From: Chromobacterium alkanivorans
GTDB taxonomy: Bacteria > Pseudomonadota > Gammaproteobacteria > Burkholderiales > Chromobacteriaceae
Assembly (NCBI RefSeq): GCF_016937655.1
Contig: NZ_JAFHKL010000016.1
Coordinates: forward strand, 1-64,000
Direction of reading: 5' to 3'
Length of the DNA stretch: 64,000 nucleotides
The notes under the pieces are model-generated. The model was not told the DNA's origin and did no database searches. It was given only the letters and a program-made list of their open reading frames with translations. This document shows positions 9,578-17,884 of this stretch, one piece after another. The position numbers and the translations under genes were made by a program. Every line of letters begins with the position of its first letter. Position 1 is the first letter of the stretch.

Positions 9578-10360
9578 TCAGGCCTCCAGCAGATCCAGAA
9601 TGCGCCGCGCCGTTTCCTCCGGACGCTCCAGCGGAAACAGATGGCTGCCCTGCTGCATTTGCACCTGGATATTGAAGTGCTTGCGCATGAAGCGCAGGTC
9701 CGCCGGTTTCAACACATCCGAACCGGTGCCGGCGATAAAGGTGGCCGGCACTTTCAATTGTCCGCGATAACGCGGAAAATCATGCGGCAGCGCGCAGTAG
9801 ATCTCATGCTCGATCCGCGGCCGGAATTTGAGCTTGCGCCCGCCCTGGCCGTCGTCCACGGTGCCGTGCTCGGCGTAGTCGGCCAGGCAGTCCGGGTCGA
9901 AGCGGGCGAACATCGGCTTGCGGGCGAAGTAGTCGTGGACCATGGCCACCGACGCCCAGTTGTCGCGCCGCTTCAGGGTATTGCCGCCCGGGGTGACGCT
10001 GTCGATGAAGCCCAGCTTCTTGGCCAGCCAGATGCCGCGCGAGCGGAACGGCCCCATCAGCGGCGAATCCAGGATCACGATGCGCTTGAACAGCTCCGGC
10101 CGGCGCAAGGCGGCGTAGAACATCAGGAAACCGCCCAGCGAATGGCCGACGCCGACGATGGGGCCCTGATAATGGCTTTCGATATGGGCGATGGTTTCCT
10201 CCACCAGGTGCGGCCAGCAGTCGGTGACCGGGTAAGCCGGGTCATGGCCGATGGCGTCGAGGAAGCCCACCTGGTGACGCTCGCCCAGCGCGGCCAGGAA
10301 CTTGCGGTAAACCGAGGCCGGGAAACTGTTGGCATGAGCAAAGTGAATCGTTTCTCGCAT
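9578..10360 (-). CDS. Alpha/beta hydrolase
   Basis: 260-aa alpha/beta-hydrolase fold protein. The nucleophile elbow GHSLGG (Ser at about residue 94) follows strand 5, and the C-terminal catalytic His is in GSHLFPLE. An acidic partner is likely in the TGSDVLKPAD loop. There is no signal peptide, so it acts in the cytoplasm on an unknown ester-, amide- or haloalkane-type substrate. It is divergent from dsbD across a 209-bp AT-richer spacer that must hold both promoters. It is a single-gene unit ending at a shared bidirectional terminator. Confidence 0.85.
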   Translation of the reverse strand: MRETIHFAHANSFPASVYRKFLAALGERHQVGFLDAIGHDPAYPVTDCWPHLVEETIAHIESHYQGPIVGVGHSLGGFLMFYAALRRPELFKRIVILDSPLMGPFRSRGIWLAKKLGFIDSVTPGGNTLKRRDNWASVAMVHDYFARKPMFARFDPDCLADYAEHGTVDDGQGGRKLKFRPRIEHEIYCALPHDFPRYRGQLKVPATFIAGTGSDVLKPADLRFMRKHFNIQVQMQQGSHLFPLERPEETARRILDLLEA

Positions 10361-10569
10361 GATGTATGGTGTTGCGCCCTAGTTTTTATATGAATATTCT
10401 ATCTTACCGTTTGCCCGTTATTTGAATTTAATGCATATTGTTTTCGCATAGCAAGACGCGACGGCGACCAAACCCGTCGCCCTCCGCGCCCCGCCCGGCC
10501 GCCACGGAACCAATGCCAAGGCGCGCCGGTCATTCAAACGCTAAAGACCATAAACCATAGAGTCATCCC

Positions 10570-12366
10570 GTGCCAATCAACTTATCGCTACTCTCATCCC
10601 GGATCGTGGGCCTGCTCGCGGTCTCGCTGGCCTGCCTGGGCTTGAGCCTGCCCGCGCACGCCGTCAACCAGGACGATCTGCTGCCGGCCGAGCAAGCCTT
10701 CGCCGCCAAGGTGGAACGCGCCGGCGACCAGCTCAAGCTGACGCTGGACGTGGCCCCCGGCTACTACCTGTACCGCGACCGCACCCAGGTCAGCAGCCAG
10801 CCGGCCAATCTGGTGGGCGCGCCGCAGTTTCCGGCCGGCAAGGAAAAGAACGACCAGTACTTCGGCAAGCAGACCGTATTCATCGGCAAGAACGTGGTGA
10901 CCGTGCCGCTGCAACCCAATGCGCCGGCCGAGTTCGAGCTGCAAGTGCGGCTGCAAGGCTGCGCCGACGCCGGCGTGTGCTACCCGCCCTACACCCACAA
11001 GCTCAAGGTGGGCGGCACGCCGGCCGCCGGCGGCAAGCTGGGAGAATGGCTGTCGGAGGCATCCCCGCAGGGAAAGTCCTCGGCCGGCAACAATGAGCTG
11101 GCAGCCCAGGGTTGGCTGACCACATTGGGCACCTTCTTGCTGGCGGGCATAGGCATGGCCTTCACCGCCTGCATGTATCCGCTGCTGCCCATCGTTTCCT
11201 CATTGATTGCCGGCCAGGGCGCCACCCTGACCCGCCGCCGCGGCTTCCTGCTGTCCTTCACCTATGTGCAGGGCCTGGCGCTGACTTACACCGTGGTCGG
11301 CGTCATCGCCGGCCTCACCGGCGCGCTGCTGACCGTGTGGCTGCAACAGCCGGCGGTGGTGCTGAGCGCCAGCGCGCTGATGGTGGTGTTCGCGCTGTCG
11401 ATGTTCGATCTGTTCACCATCCAGCTGCCGTCGGCGCTGCAATCGCGGCTGGCCGACACCTCCAACCAGCTGTCCGGCGGCAAGTTCGCCACCGTGTTCG
11501 CCATGGGCGCGCTGTCGGCGCTGATCATCGGCCCCTGCGTCGCCCCGCCGCTGGCGCTGGCGCTGGGCTATATCGGCAGCACCGGCGACGCCGTGCTGGG
11601 CGGCGCGGCGCTGTACGCGATGGCGCTGGGCCTGGGCCTGCCGCTGATCCTGATCGGCACCTTCGGCGGCCACGTGCTGCCGCGCGCCGGCGGCTGGATG
11701 AAAACCGTCAAGGCCTGCTTCGGCGTGGTGATGCTGGGCCTGGCCATCTGGTTGGCCAGCCCCTTCCTGCCGGGCGCGCTGGTGATGCTGCTGTGGGCCC
11801 TGCTACTGATAGGCAGCGCGGTGTCGCTGGGCGCGCTGGAAGCGCTGCCGGGCAAGGCCAGCGCGGCGCGGCGGCTGGGCAAGGCCGCCGGCGTGACGCT
11901 GCTGTTGATAGGCGCGGCGCAATTGGCCGGCCTGCTGGCCGGCGCGGACAACCCGCGCTATCCGCTGCGCTGGCTGGGCCAGGGCCAGGCGGAAGCCCGG
12001 GCCGAGGCCGTGTTCCAGCCGGCCGCCAGCAACGCCCAGCTGGACGCCTTGCTGGCCAAGGCCAAGGCCGAAGGCAAGCCGCTGCTGCTGGACTTCTACG
12101 CCGACTGGTGCGTGTCCTGCAAGGAGATGGAGGCGGAAACCTTCCCTGACCCGGCGGTCAGCCGCCAGATGCAGGGTTATCTGCTGGTCAAGGCCGACGT
12201 CACCGCCAACAACGCCGAGCACCAGGCGCTGCTCAAGCGCTTCGGCCTGTTCGGCCCGCCCGGCATCATCCTGTTCGACAAACTGGGACAGGAGGCGGAC
12301 CGCGTGATCGGCTTCACCCCGGCGGAAGCCTTCGCCAAAACGCTGGCGGCGGCGAATCCGCAATAG
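10570..12366 (+). CDS. dsbD: Thiol:disulfide interchange protein DsbD
   Basis: 598 aa. It passes reducing power from cytoplasmic thioredoxin across the inner membrane to periplasmic thiol proteins. GTG start and a signal peptide to about residue 32 (...LSLPAHA). The N-terminal alpha domain carries the Cys pair in GCADAGVCYPP (about 130-137). The eight-helix beta domain has the conserved membrane Cys in FTACMYP and GPCVAPP. The C-terminal thioredoxin-like gamma domain has CVSC in FYADWCVSCKEM. All six catalytic cysteines are present. A DsbA-like oxidant is encoded at 49 kb. Confidence 0.95.
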   Translation: MPINLSLLSSRIVGLLAVSLACLGLSLPAHAVNQDDLLPAEQAFAAKVERAGDQLKLTLDVAPGYYLYRDRTQVSSQPANLVGAPQFPAGKEKNDQYFGKQTVFIGKNVVTVPLQPNAPAEFELQVRLQGCADAGVCYPPYTHKLKVGGTPAAGGKLGEWLSEASPQGKSSAGNNELAAQGWLTTLGTFLLAGIGMAFTACMYPLLPIVSSLIAGQGATLTRRRGFLLSFTYVQGLALTYTVVGVIAGLTGALLTVWLQQPAVVLSASALMVVFALSMFDLFTIQLPSALQSRLADTSNQLSGGKFATVFAMGALSALIIGPCVAPPLALALGYIGSTGDAVLGGAALYAMALGLGLPLILIGTFGGHVLPRAGGWMKTVKACFGVVMLGLAIWLASPFLPGALVMLLWALLLIGSAVSLGALEALPGKASAARRLGKAAGVTLLLIGAAQLAGLLAGADNPRYPLRWLGQGQAEARAEAVFQPAASNAQLDALLAKAKAEGKPLLLDFYADWCVSCKEMEAETFPDPAVSRQMQGYLLVKADVTANNAEHQALLKRFGLFGPPGIILFDKLGQEADRVIGFTPAEAFAKTLAAANPQ

Positions 12367-12411
12367 CCGCAAGCGCCAATTGCATTCACGCCCATTGCAT
12401 TGCAGAATCAG

Positions 12412-12445
12412 CGGGCCGATCGGAAGATCGGCCCGTTTTCATTTT
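12412..12445 (+). terminator. Rho-independent terminator after dsbD
   Basis: Stem CGGGCCGAT / ATCGGCCCG (12412-12420 and 12427-12435) followed by TTTTCATTTT, 46 bp beyond dsbD. It lies inside the longest open frame of the next gene, so that gene must start after it. Confidence 0.85.
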
Positions 12446-12456
12446 CCGAGAGCCCC

Positions 12457-13569
12457 ATGGCCATCAATAAAGCGTTCTCCAATGTCAGCATTCTGGCGGT
12501 GTTCCAGATCGCCATCATCGCCCTGCTGGTGGTCTCCTGCCTGCGCGTAATCCAACCCTTTCTCGGCGCCCTGACCTGGGCCTCCATCATCGCCATTTCC
12601 GCCTGGCCGCTGTACTGCCGGCTGCGGCTGAGGCTGGGCGACCGCCACAAGCTGGCCGCGCTACTGATCGTGCTGGCCTTGGCCTTGGCGCTGGCCATCC
12701 CCATCGGCCTGATGGCGCTGACCCTGGCCGACACCCTGCCCCACCTGTCCGGCCTCACCCATGATCTGACCCAGCTGACGCTGCCCAACGCGCCGGCCTG
12801 GCTGGCCAATATCCCGGTGGTGGGCGAAAGCCTGCAAAAACTGTGGGGCAGCGTGCAGGCCGACCTGCCCGGCTTCTTCGAGAAAATCCGCCCGGCGGTG
12901 AACCAGGGCGCGTTGTGGCTATTGTCCGGCGGCGCCAACCTCAGCCTGAGCCTGCTGGAAATCGTGCTGGCCATCATCGTGTCCGGCCTGCTGCTGATCA
13001 ACGGCGACCGGCTGTGGGACACGGTGGAGCTGATCGTGATCAAGCTGGGCGGCGCGCCGGCCGGCGAGCTGCCGGACGTGATCGCCCGCACCATACGCAG
13101 CGTCACCACCGGCGTGGTGGGCACCGCGCTGGCGCAAACCATTCTGTGCGTGATCGGCCTCTTGATCGCCGGCGTGCCCGGCGCGCTAGTGCTGGGCTTC
13201 CTCTGCTTCATCGTCGCCGTCGCGCAGATGCCTACGCTGATCGTCTGGCTGCCGGCCGCCGCCTGGGTGTTTTACACCGGCCACACCGGCCTGGGCATTT
13301 TCCTGCTGGTCTGGGGCTTTTTACTGATCAACACCATAGACAACATCCTGAAGCCCTTGCTGATCAGCCAGGGCGCGCAAATGCCGCTGTCGCTGATCTT
13401 CCTGGGCGTGATCGGCGGCCTGATCGCCTGGGGGGTGATAGGCCTCTTCATCGGCCCCACCCTGTTGGCGGTGGCGCTGACCATGCTGCGCCACTGGCTG
13501 CGCCCGGAGTGTCCGGAGCCCAAGGCCGGCGCGGCCGGGACAGGCTGCGAAGAGCAGGCCGCGGAATAA
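12457..13569 (+). CDS. AI-2E family transporter (YdiK-like permease)
   Basis: 370-aa polytopic membrane protein of the AI-2E/PerM family. Helix pairs lie near residues 12-60, a soluble segment sits in the middle, and a block of helices follows toward the C-terminus with GLLIAGVPGALVLGFLCFIV and the conserved NTIDNILKPLLI. The frame is open from 12400, but the upstream part is the dsbD terminator and the ATG at 12457 is preceded by GAGAG, so 12457 is chosen. The family is variously linked to autoinducer export or Na+/H+ exchange; the substrate here cannot be assigned. A LysE-type exporter follows 27 bp later. Confidence 0.85.
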   Translation: MAINKAFSNVSILAVFQIAIIALLVVSCLRVIQPFLGALTWASIIAISAWPLYCRLRLRLGDRHKLAALLIVLALALALAIPIGLMALTLADTLPHLSGLTHDLTQLTLPNAPAWLANIPVVGESLQKLWGSVQADLPGFFEKIRPAVNQGALWLLSGGANLSLSLLEIVLAIIVSGLLLINGDRLWDTVELIVIKLGGAPAGELPDVIARTIRSVTTGVVGTALAQTILCVIGLLIAGVPGALVLGFLCFIVAVAQMPTLIVWLPAAAWVFYTGHTGLGIFLLVWGFLLINTIDNILKPLLISQGAQMPLSLIFLGVIGGLIAWGVIGLFIGPTLLAVALTMLRHWLRPECPEPKAGAAGTGCEEQAAE

Positions 13570-13596
13570 AAACCAGACATCAGGAGAGACCTTCCC

Positions 13597-14220
13597 ATGA
13601 CTTTCGCCACCCTGCTCGCCTTCGCCTTCATCATGTCGGTGGGCATTCTCACCCCGGGACCGACGGTTCTGCTCGCGCTGAGCAACGGCTCCCGCTTCGG
13701 CCTGCGCTACGCGCTGTACGGCATGCTGGGCGCGGTGCTGGCCGACCTGTTGCTGGTGCTGCTGGTGGGCCTGGGTTTCGGCGCGCTGCTGGCGGCGTCC
13801 GAAACCCTGTTTCTGATCGTCAAATGGCTGGGGGTGGCGTTTCTCGCCTATGTCGGCCTGCAGATGTTGCGTTCCAAAGGCGGGCTGGTCTCGATGCACG
13901 ACGCCGCGCGGCAGCCCTCGCGCTGGTCCGCCGTCGCCAAGAGCTTTTCCGTGGCCATGGGCAACCCCAAGTATTATTTCTTCATGTCCGCGCTGCTGCC
14001 GCAGTTCGTCGCGCCGGCCGAGGCCCAGCTGCCCCAGTACCTGGCGCTGGCGGCCGTGATCGTGGCGCTAGACGTGCTGGCGATGAGCGCCTACGCGCTG
14101 CTGGGGGCGAAATCGCTGCAGCTGTGGCGGGAAAACGGCGTCAAGTGGCTGAACCGCGTCAGCGGCGGCGCCTTGCTGGCCTTGGCGGGGTCGATCGCGC
14201 TGTACCGCAGGAGCTCTTGA
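13597..14220 (+). CDS. LysE/RhtB family amino-acid exporter
   Basis: 207-aa inner-membrane protein with about six helices and the LysE N-terminal signature GILTPGPTVLLALSNG. It exports amino acids or analogues (homoserine, threonine, leucine and others in characterised members); the specific substrate is not deducible. GGAGAG precedes the ATG. It is 27 bp behind the AI-2E permease gene and probably cotranscribed with it. A 149-bp palindromic repeat starts 5 bp after its stop, separating it from its terminator at 14386. Confidence 0.88.
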   Translation: MTFATLLAFAFIMSVGILTPGPTVLLALSNGSRFGLRYALYGMLGAVLADLLLVLLVGLGFGALLAASETLFLIVKWLGVAFLAYVGLQMLRSKGGLVSMHDAARQPSRWSAVAKSFSVAMGNPKYYFFMSALLPQFVAPAEAQLPQYLALAAVIVALDVLAMSAYALLGAKSLQLWRENGVKWLNRVSGGALLALAGSIALYRRSS

Positions 14221-14225
14221 GCGCC

Positions 14226-14374
14226 TAAGAGCCTGTTCAAAGTCTGCTGCGCTTCGTGAAACGTTGCACGGTGAGTACCAGCTCAAAATGCTCATGTACC
14301 ACTCGACCATTCCGCTTTTTCGCCAGTTTTCGCCTTGTCTCGCCCTTGCTCGCGAGACTTTGAACAGGCTCTAA
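14226..14374 (+). repeat. Palindromic intergenic repeat, copy A
   Basis: 149-bp element whose ends are inverted repeats: TAAGAGCCTGTTCAAAGTCT at left and its complement at 14355-14374 (18 of 20 perfect). The middle holds ATGCTCATGTACC, ATTCCGCTTT and CGCCTTGTCTCGC, shared with copies at 37438 and 43773. No coding potential. It lies between the exporter stop and the terminator. Confidence 0.85.
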
Positions 14375-14385
14375 GGCAATAAGAC

Positions 14386-14408
14386 AAGGGCCCGTTCGGG
14401 CCCTTTTT
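14386..14408 (+). terminator. Rho-independent terminator behind repeat A
   Basis: Stem AAGGGCCC / GGGCCCTT with loop GTTC and a T5 tail. It probably belonged directly to the LysE-type gene before repeat A separated them. Confidence 0.8.
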
Positions 14409-14416
14409 GTTGACGC

Positions 14417-14752
14417 TCAAAACGCCGGACACTCCACTTCCCAGTCTTCCTCGCTCAAGTGCAGATGGCAGGCCAGCCGCCACGGCCGCGCCTCGGTCCA
14501 GCTCTCGCTGGCGGCCTGGGCGGCGTCGATGGCGCCGGCGCGCAGCAGCACGTTGCGTTCCTTGCGGCTGGGCCGCTGCTCCGCCGTCGGCGTCGCCAGC
14601 CTCACCTTGCAGGTGCCGCAGGTGCCCTGGCCGCAACGCCAGTGCAAGGGCACGTCCGCCAGCCGCGCCAGGTCCAGCAGATTGTCGCCGGCCGCCGCCT
14701 GCTGTTCGCCGAGCAGCGCGCCGTTTTCATCGACGAAGCGGATGGTGGGCAC
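14417..14752 (-). CDS. 2Fe-2S ferredoxin
   Basis: 111-aa plant-type [2Fe-2S] ferredoxin. Three cluster cysteines are in CGQGTCGTC (about residues 40-48) and the fourth in RLACHL (about 94). It is a soluble one-electron carrier. It starts with GTG only 3 bp after the moeA stop and is the third gene of mobB-moeA-fdx. The association suggests electron supply to a molybdoenzyme or to cofactor assembly, but that is inference. Slightly longer than minimal ferredoxins because of a helical insert (SRKERNVLLRAGAIDAAQAA) between the third and fourth cysteine. Confidence 0.88.
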   Translation of the reverse strand: MPTIRFVDENGALLGEQQAAAGDNLLDLARLADVPLHWRCGQGTCGTCKVRLATPTAEQRPSRKERNVLLRAGAIDAAQAASESWTEARPWRLACHLHLSEEDWEVECPAF

Positions 14753-14755
14753 GGC

Positions 14756-15949
14756 TCACTGCACCAGCGGCAGATAGGCCAGCAGGTCGCCGCGCGCCAC
14801 GGTCTGGCCCGGCTCCAGCCGCACCAGGCCGTCGGCCCAGGCGCAGGACATCAGCACGCCGGAGCCTTGCTGCGGGTACAGTTCCAGCTGCCAGCGGCCG
14901 TCGACGCACACGCGCCGCACGCGGATGAATTCGCTGCGGCGCGCGTCCGGCCGAGTCCAGTCGAAGGCCGCCGGATACGGGCCTTCCGGCGCCAGCGCCG
15001 ACACCGGCAGGCCGGCGCGCCGCTCCAGAAAGGCGCGCGCCAGCACCTGGAAGGTGACGAAGCCGGACACCGGGTTGCCCGGCAGGCCGATGAAGTCCGC
15101 CTGCCCCACCTTGCCGTAGGCCAGCGGCTTGCCCGGCTTGATCGCCAGCTTCCACAGGTCCAGCGAACCCTCGGCCTCCACCGCGGTCTTGACGTGGTCT
15201 TCCTCGCCCACCGACACCCCACCGCAGGTCATGATCACGTCGGCGGCGTCGGCGGCGTCGCGCAGCGCCTCGCGGGTGGCGCCCAGGGAGTCGCGGACGA
15301 TGCCCAGGTCTATCACCTCGCAGCCCAGGCGCATCAGCGCCGGCGCCAGCCAGTAGCGGTTGGAGTTGTAGATCTGGCCGGCGGCCAGCGGCCGGCCCGG
15401 CTCCACCAGCTCGTCGCCGGTGAAGAACACCGCCACCCGCAGCGGGCGTCGCACCGTCAGCGTCTCCACGCCGATGGACGCGGCCAGGCCGATGTCGGCC
15501 GGGTTCAGCACCTTGCCGGCCGGCAGGATTTCCTGGCCAACGCGGATGTCTTCGCCGCGGCGGCGGATGTTCTGGCCGGCGCTGGCCGGCTGGCTGAAGC
15601 TGACCGTGCCGTCGGCCCCGGTTTCCGCCTGTTCCTGCATGATGACGGCGTCGGCGCCGGGCGGAATGGGCGCGCCGGTGAAGATGCGCACCACGCTGCC
15701 GGCAGTCAATGCCTGCGGCACGCTGCCGGCCGGCACCCGCTGCGACACCGGCATCGCCGCGGACTGGTCGGCGGCGCGCAAGGCGTAGCCGTCCATCGCG
15801 CTATTGTCGTGCGGCGGCACGTCCAGCGTGGCCAGCACGGGCTCGGCCAGCACGCGGCCGGCGGCGGCCAGCAGTTCGACTTGTTCGGTGGCGGCCAACG
15901 GCTGGGCGCGTTGCAGCAGCCAGTCGCGGGCTTGTTCAAAGCTCAGCAT
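14756..15949 (-). CDS. moeA: Molybdopterin molybdenumtransferase MoeA
   Basis: 397 aa. It inserts molybdate into adenylylated molybdopterin to complete Moco. Family blocks visible: PPHDNSAMDGYAL near residue 43, RIFTGAPIPPGADAVIMQE near residue 90, MTCGGVSVGEEDHVK near residue 235 and GLPGNPVSGFVTFQ near residue 285. Length is normal. Its ATG overlaps the end of mobB by 14 bp and its stop is 3 bp from the ferredoxin gene, so the three are one operon. Confidence 0.95.
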   Translation of the reverse strand: MLSFEQARDWLLQRAQPLAATEQVELLAAAGRVLAEPVLATLDVPPHDNSAMDGYALRAADQSAAMPVSQRVPAGSVPQALTAGSVVRIFTGAPIPPGADAVIMQEQAETGADGTVSFSQPASAGQNIRRRGEDIRVGQEILPAGKVLNPADIGLAASIGVETLTVRRPLRVAVFFTGDELVEPGRPLAAGQIYNSNRYWLAPALMRLGCEVIDLGIVRDSLGATREALRDAADAADVIMTCGGVSVGEEDHVKTAVEAEGSLDLWKLAIKPGKPLAYGKVGQADFIGLPGNPVSGFVTFQVLARAFLERRAGLPVSALAPEGPYPAAFDWTRPDARRSEFIRVRRVCVDGRWQLELYPQQGSGVLMSCAWADGLVRLEPGQTVARGDLLAYLPLVQ

Positions 15950-16442
15950 GGGGCAGGTCCAATCGTGAAATCAGGAAGGCCGCGACGGCGTCGACGTCGT
16001 CGCGGTGAAACCAGGGGATGTCCAGCGTTTGCGGCAGATCGCCGACCACGGCCAGCACCTGCGGGTCGTCCGGGTGCAAGGCCGGCGCCGCCAAGGCGCT
16101 GTTGACCACTTCTATCTTGGGAATGGCTTCATGCTTGAAGCCTTCGGCCAGCGCCAGGTCGCAGGGGCCCAGCATGGCCAGATGGGCGGACAACGGCAGC
16201 TCGTTGCTGTCCGCCAGTTCCTCCACCAGCATGCGCCGGCGGGCCGAGGCCAGCAGCACTTGCGCCGCGCCGGCCTGACGATGGCGCCAGCTGTCCTTGC
16301 CCGGCGTGTCCCAGTCCACATCGTGGTGGGTGTGTTTGACCACGGCGACGCGCAGGCCGCGCGCCGTCAGCCGGGGAATCAGTTTTTCCAGCAAGGTGGT
16401 CTTGCCGCTGCCGGAATAGCCGGCGAAACCCAATACGCGCAT
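15936..16442 (-). CDS. mobB: Molybdopterin-guanine dinucleotide biosynthesis protein MobB
   Basis: 168-aa P-loop GTPase that assists MobA in forming the guanine dinucleotide form of the molybdenum cofactor. Walker A GYSGSGKT is at residues 8-15 and the conserved VVKHTHHD follows strand 2. An upstream in-frame ATG at 16457 exists, but the Walker box normally lies near residue 10 in MobB and no ribosome site precedes 16457, so 16442 is chosen. First gene of mobB-moeA-fdx. MobA is not in the window. Confidence 0.9.
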   Translation of the reverse strand: MRVLGFAGYSGSGKTTLLEKLIPRLTARGLRVAVVKHTHHDVDWDTPGKDSWRHRQAGAAQVLLASARRRMLVEELADSNELPLSAHLAMLGPCDLALAEGFKHEAIPKIEVVNSALAAPALHPDDPQVLAVVGDLPQTLDIPWFHRDDVDAVAAFLISRLDLPHAEL

Positions 16443-16465
16443 GGCGCCGGCCCCCATAAAGATTC

Positions 16466-16493
16466 AGGCGGCCATGATAGCATGGCCGCCTGC
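16466..16493 (-). terminator. Perfect hairpin, possible terminator or attenuator
   Basis: CAGGCGGCCATG-ATAG-CATGGCCGCCTG is a 12-bp perfect stem between the 70-aa gene and mobB. There is no proper T-run on either strand, so it may be a processing or pause structure rather than a terminator. Confidence 0.45.
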
Positions 16494-16523
16494 GGGCTTG
16501 ACTCCTACCAAAGAGCTAGCCGC

Positions 16524-16736
16524 CTAAGCCGCGTGAGCGAGCTTGCCGGCCTGCTCCGGCGTCTCGAAGCGTTTCCAGTCGACGATCATCACCTGGGTCA
16601 GACCGCAGTCCACCGCCAGCTGCGCCTCGATTTCCTCCAGCACCTGATGGCAATGGATCACGCCGTTGATCACCACTTCGGCCCGGCGCATCACGCTGTC
16701 GTCCGGCGTGACAAACCATATGCAGTAATGGCCCAT
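16524..16736 (-). CDS. Small hypothetical protein (70 aa)
   Basis: 70 aa beginning MGHYCIWFVTPDDSVMRRAE; GGGGGAAG precedes the ATG. Mixed alpha/beta composition, no signal or membrane segment, two Cys and three His, which could bind metal. Not recognised. It lies upstream of mobB in the same direction but is separated by the 16466 hairpin, so a link to molybdenum cofactor is only positional. Coding call rests on ribosome site, codon use like the neighbours and a compact fit between genes. Confidence 0.65.
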   Translation of the reverse strand: MGHYCIWFVTPDDSVMRRAEVVINGVIHCHQVLEEIEAQLAVDCGLTQVMIVDWKRFETPEQAGKLAHAA

Positions 16737-16793
16737 AATCGCTTCCCCCAGGTGGTTTCACAGTGAGCGCGGACGTTTTTTCGCCGCAGTCAT

Positions 16794-17285
16794 CTACAAA
16801 TATCGTCCCAGTTGCCGCCAAACTTCAAGTTTTCTGTCAAACGCCAGGGTATGCGCCGGGCTGGAAGACGGCAAGGCCAGAATGTCCAGCCCCAGTCCGT
16901 CCAGCTGTCCGGCCGCGCGCGCGGCGGTGGCGCCGTTGAAGGCGACCGCGCGCAGCCGCGGCAGGCTTTGCGCCAGTTCGCGCAGATCGTTGGCCTGCTG
17001 ATCGCGGATGTCGGCGTCCAGGCTGCCGCGCCGCCGCGCGCTGGCGATCACGTCCCACAGCGCCACGCCGGCCTGTTGCAGCGCTTCCAGGCGCTCGGCG
17101 TAGGCCAGCTCGGCCAGCGGCCGGCCGGTGATCGCCTGCAGCAGCGGCCAGAATTGATTGCGGGGGTGGGCGTAGTACTGGCCGGCCTGCAAGGAGGCGT
17201 CGCCGGGCAAAGAGCCCAGCACCAGCACCCGGGCGTCCGGCCGCGCCACCGGCGGAAAGCAGGATTTGGCGGCCGCGCCGCTCAA
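16794..17285 (-). CDS. DNA-deoxyinosine/uracil glycosylase, Mug-like UDG superfamily
   Basis: 163-aa UDG-superfamily protein. Motif [11 protein letters not shown] is followed by [13 protein letters not shown] and the C-terminal motif LPSSSPAH, the pattern of the deoxyinosine glycosylase family that removes deaminated bases. No ATG fits. TTG at 17285 overlaps the rnhB stop (TTTTGA), giving the family-typical short N-terminus before [16 protein letters not shown]. It is last in the long leftward lpx/rnhB block and translation is probably coupled to rnhB. Start assigned by reading frame and family length. Confidence 0.82.
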   Translation of the reverse strand: MSGAAAKSCFPPVARPDARVLVLGSLPGDASLQAGQYYAHPRNQFWPLLQAITGRPLAELAYAERLEALQQAGVALWDVIASARRRGSLDADIRDQQANDLRELAQSLPRLRAVAFNGATAARAAGQLDGLGLDILALPSSSPAHTLAFDRKLEVWRQLGRYL

Positions 17286-17884
17286 AACAGCTGTCCCTGC
17301 TGACGCGCCAGCCAGGCCTTGACCGGGCCGAAGCTCTTGCGGTGGGCCGGCAAGGCGCCGTGCTGTTCCAGCGCGGCCAGGTGTTCGGCGGTGGGATAGC
17401 CCTTGTGGCGGGCGAAGCCGTATTGCGGATGCAGGGCGTCCAGCGCCACCAGCTCGGCGTCGCGCGCGGTCTTGGCCAGGATGGAGGCGGCGGAAATGGC
17501 CGCCACCTTGGCGTCGCCCTTGACGATGGCTTCGCCCGGCACCGGCAGCCCCTTGGGCACGCGGTTGCCGTCGATCAGCGCGCGCGTCGCCTGCGGCTGC
17601 AGGCCTTGCACCGCACGCGTCATCGCCAGCATGGTGGCGTGCAGGATGTTGAGCTTGTCGATTTCCTCGACGCTGGCGCTGGCGATGCACCAGGCCAGCG
17701 CGTCGCGCTTGATCAGCAGCGCCAGCTCGTCGCGGCGGGCCTCGCTCAGCACCTTGGAATCGGCCAGGCCGGCGATGGGCCGCGCCGGGTCCAGAATCAC
17801 CGCGGCGGCGAACACCGCGCCGGCCAGCGGGCCGCGGCCGGCTTCGTCGACGCCGGCGATCCGCTCCGGATCAAGCCCGCTCAT
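17282..17884 (-). CDS. rnhB: Ribonuclease HII
   Basis: 200-aa RNase HII that nicks RNA-DNA hybrids and single ribonucleotides in DNA. The catalytic start [12 protein letters not shown] (Asp13-Glu14) is intact, and further motifs [13 protein letters not shown] and [11 protein letters not shown] are present. Its ATG overlaps the lpxB stop in ATGA and its end overlaps the TTG start of the glycosylase gene. Position behind lpxB is the conserved order in proteobacteria. Confidence 0.95.
   Translation of the reverse strand: MSGLDPERIAGVDEAGRGPLAGAVFAAAVILDPARPIAGLADSKVLSEARRDELALLIKRDALAWCIASASVEEIDKLNILHATMLAMTRAVQGLQPQATRALIDGNRVPKGLPVPGEAIVKGDAKVAAISAASILAKTARDAELVALDALHPQYGFARHKGYPTAEHLAALEQHGALPAHRKSFGPVKAWLARQQGQLF

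Noticed and set aside
12400-12456. Longer N-terminus of the AI-2E permease
   Set aside because: The added codons are the dsbD terminator hairpin; ATG 12457 has a better ribosome site.
14459-16105. Long plus-strand open frame opposite moeA/mobB
   Set aside because: Antisense shadow caused by high GC; no ribosome site, His/Gln/Arg-rich composition typical of shadow frames.
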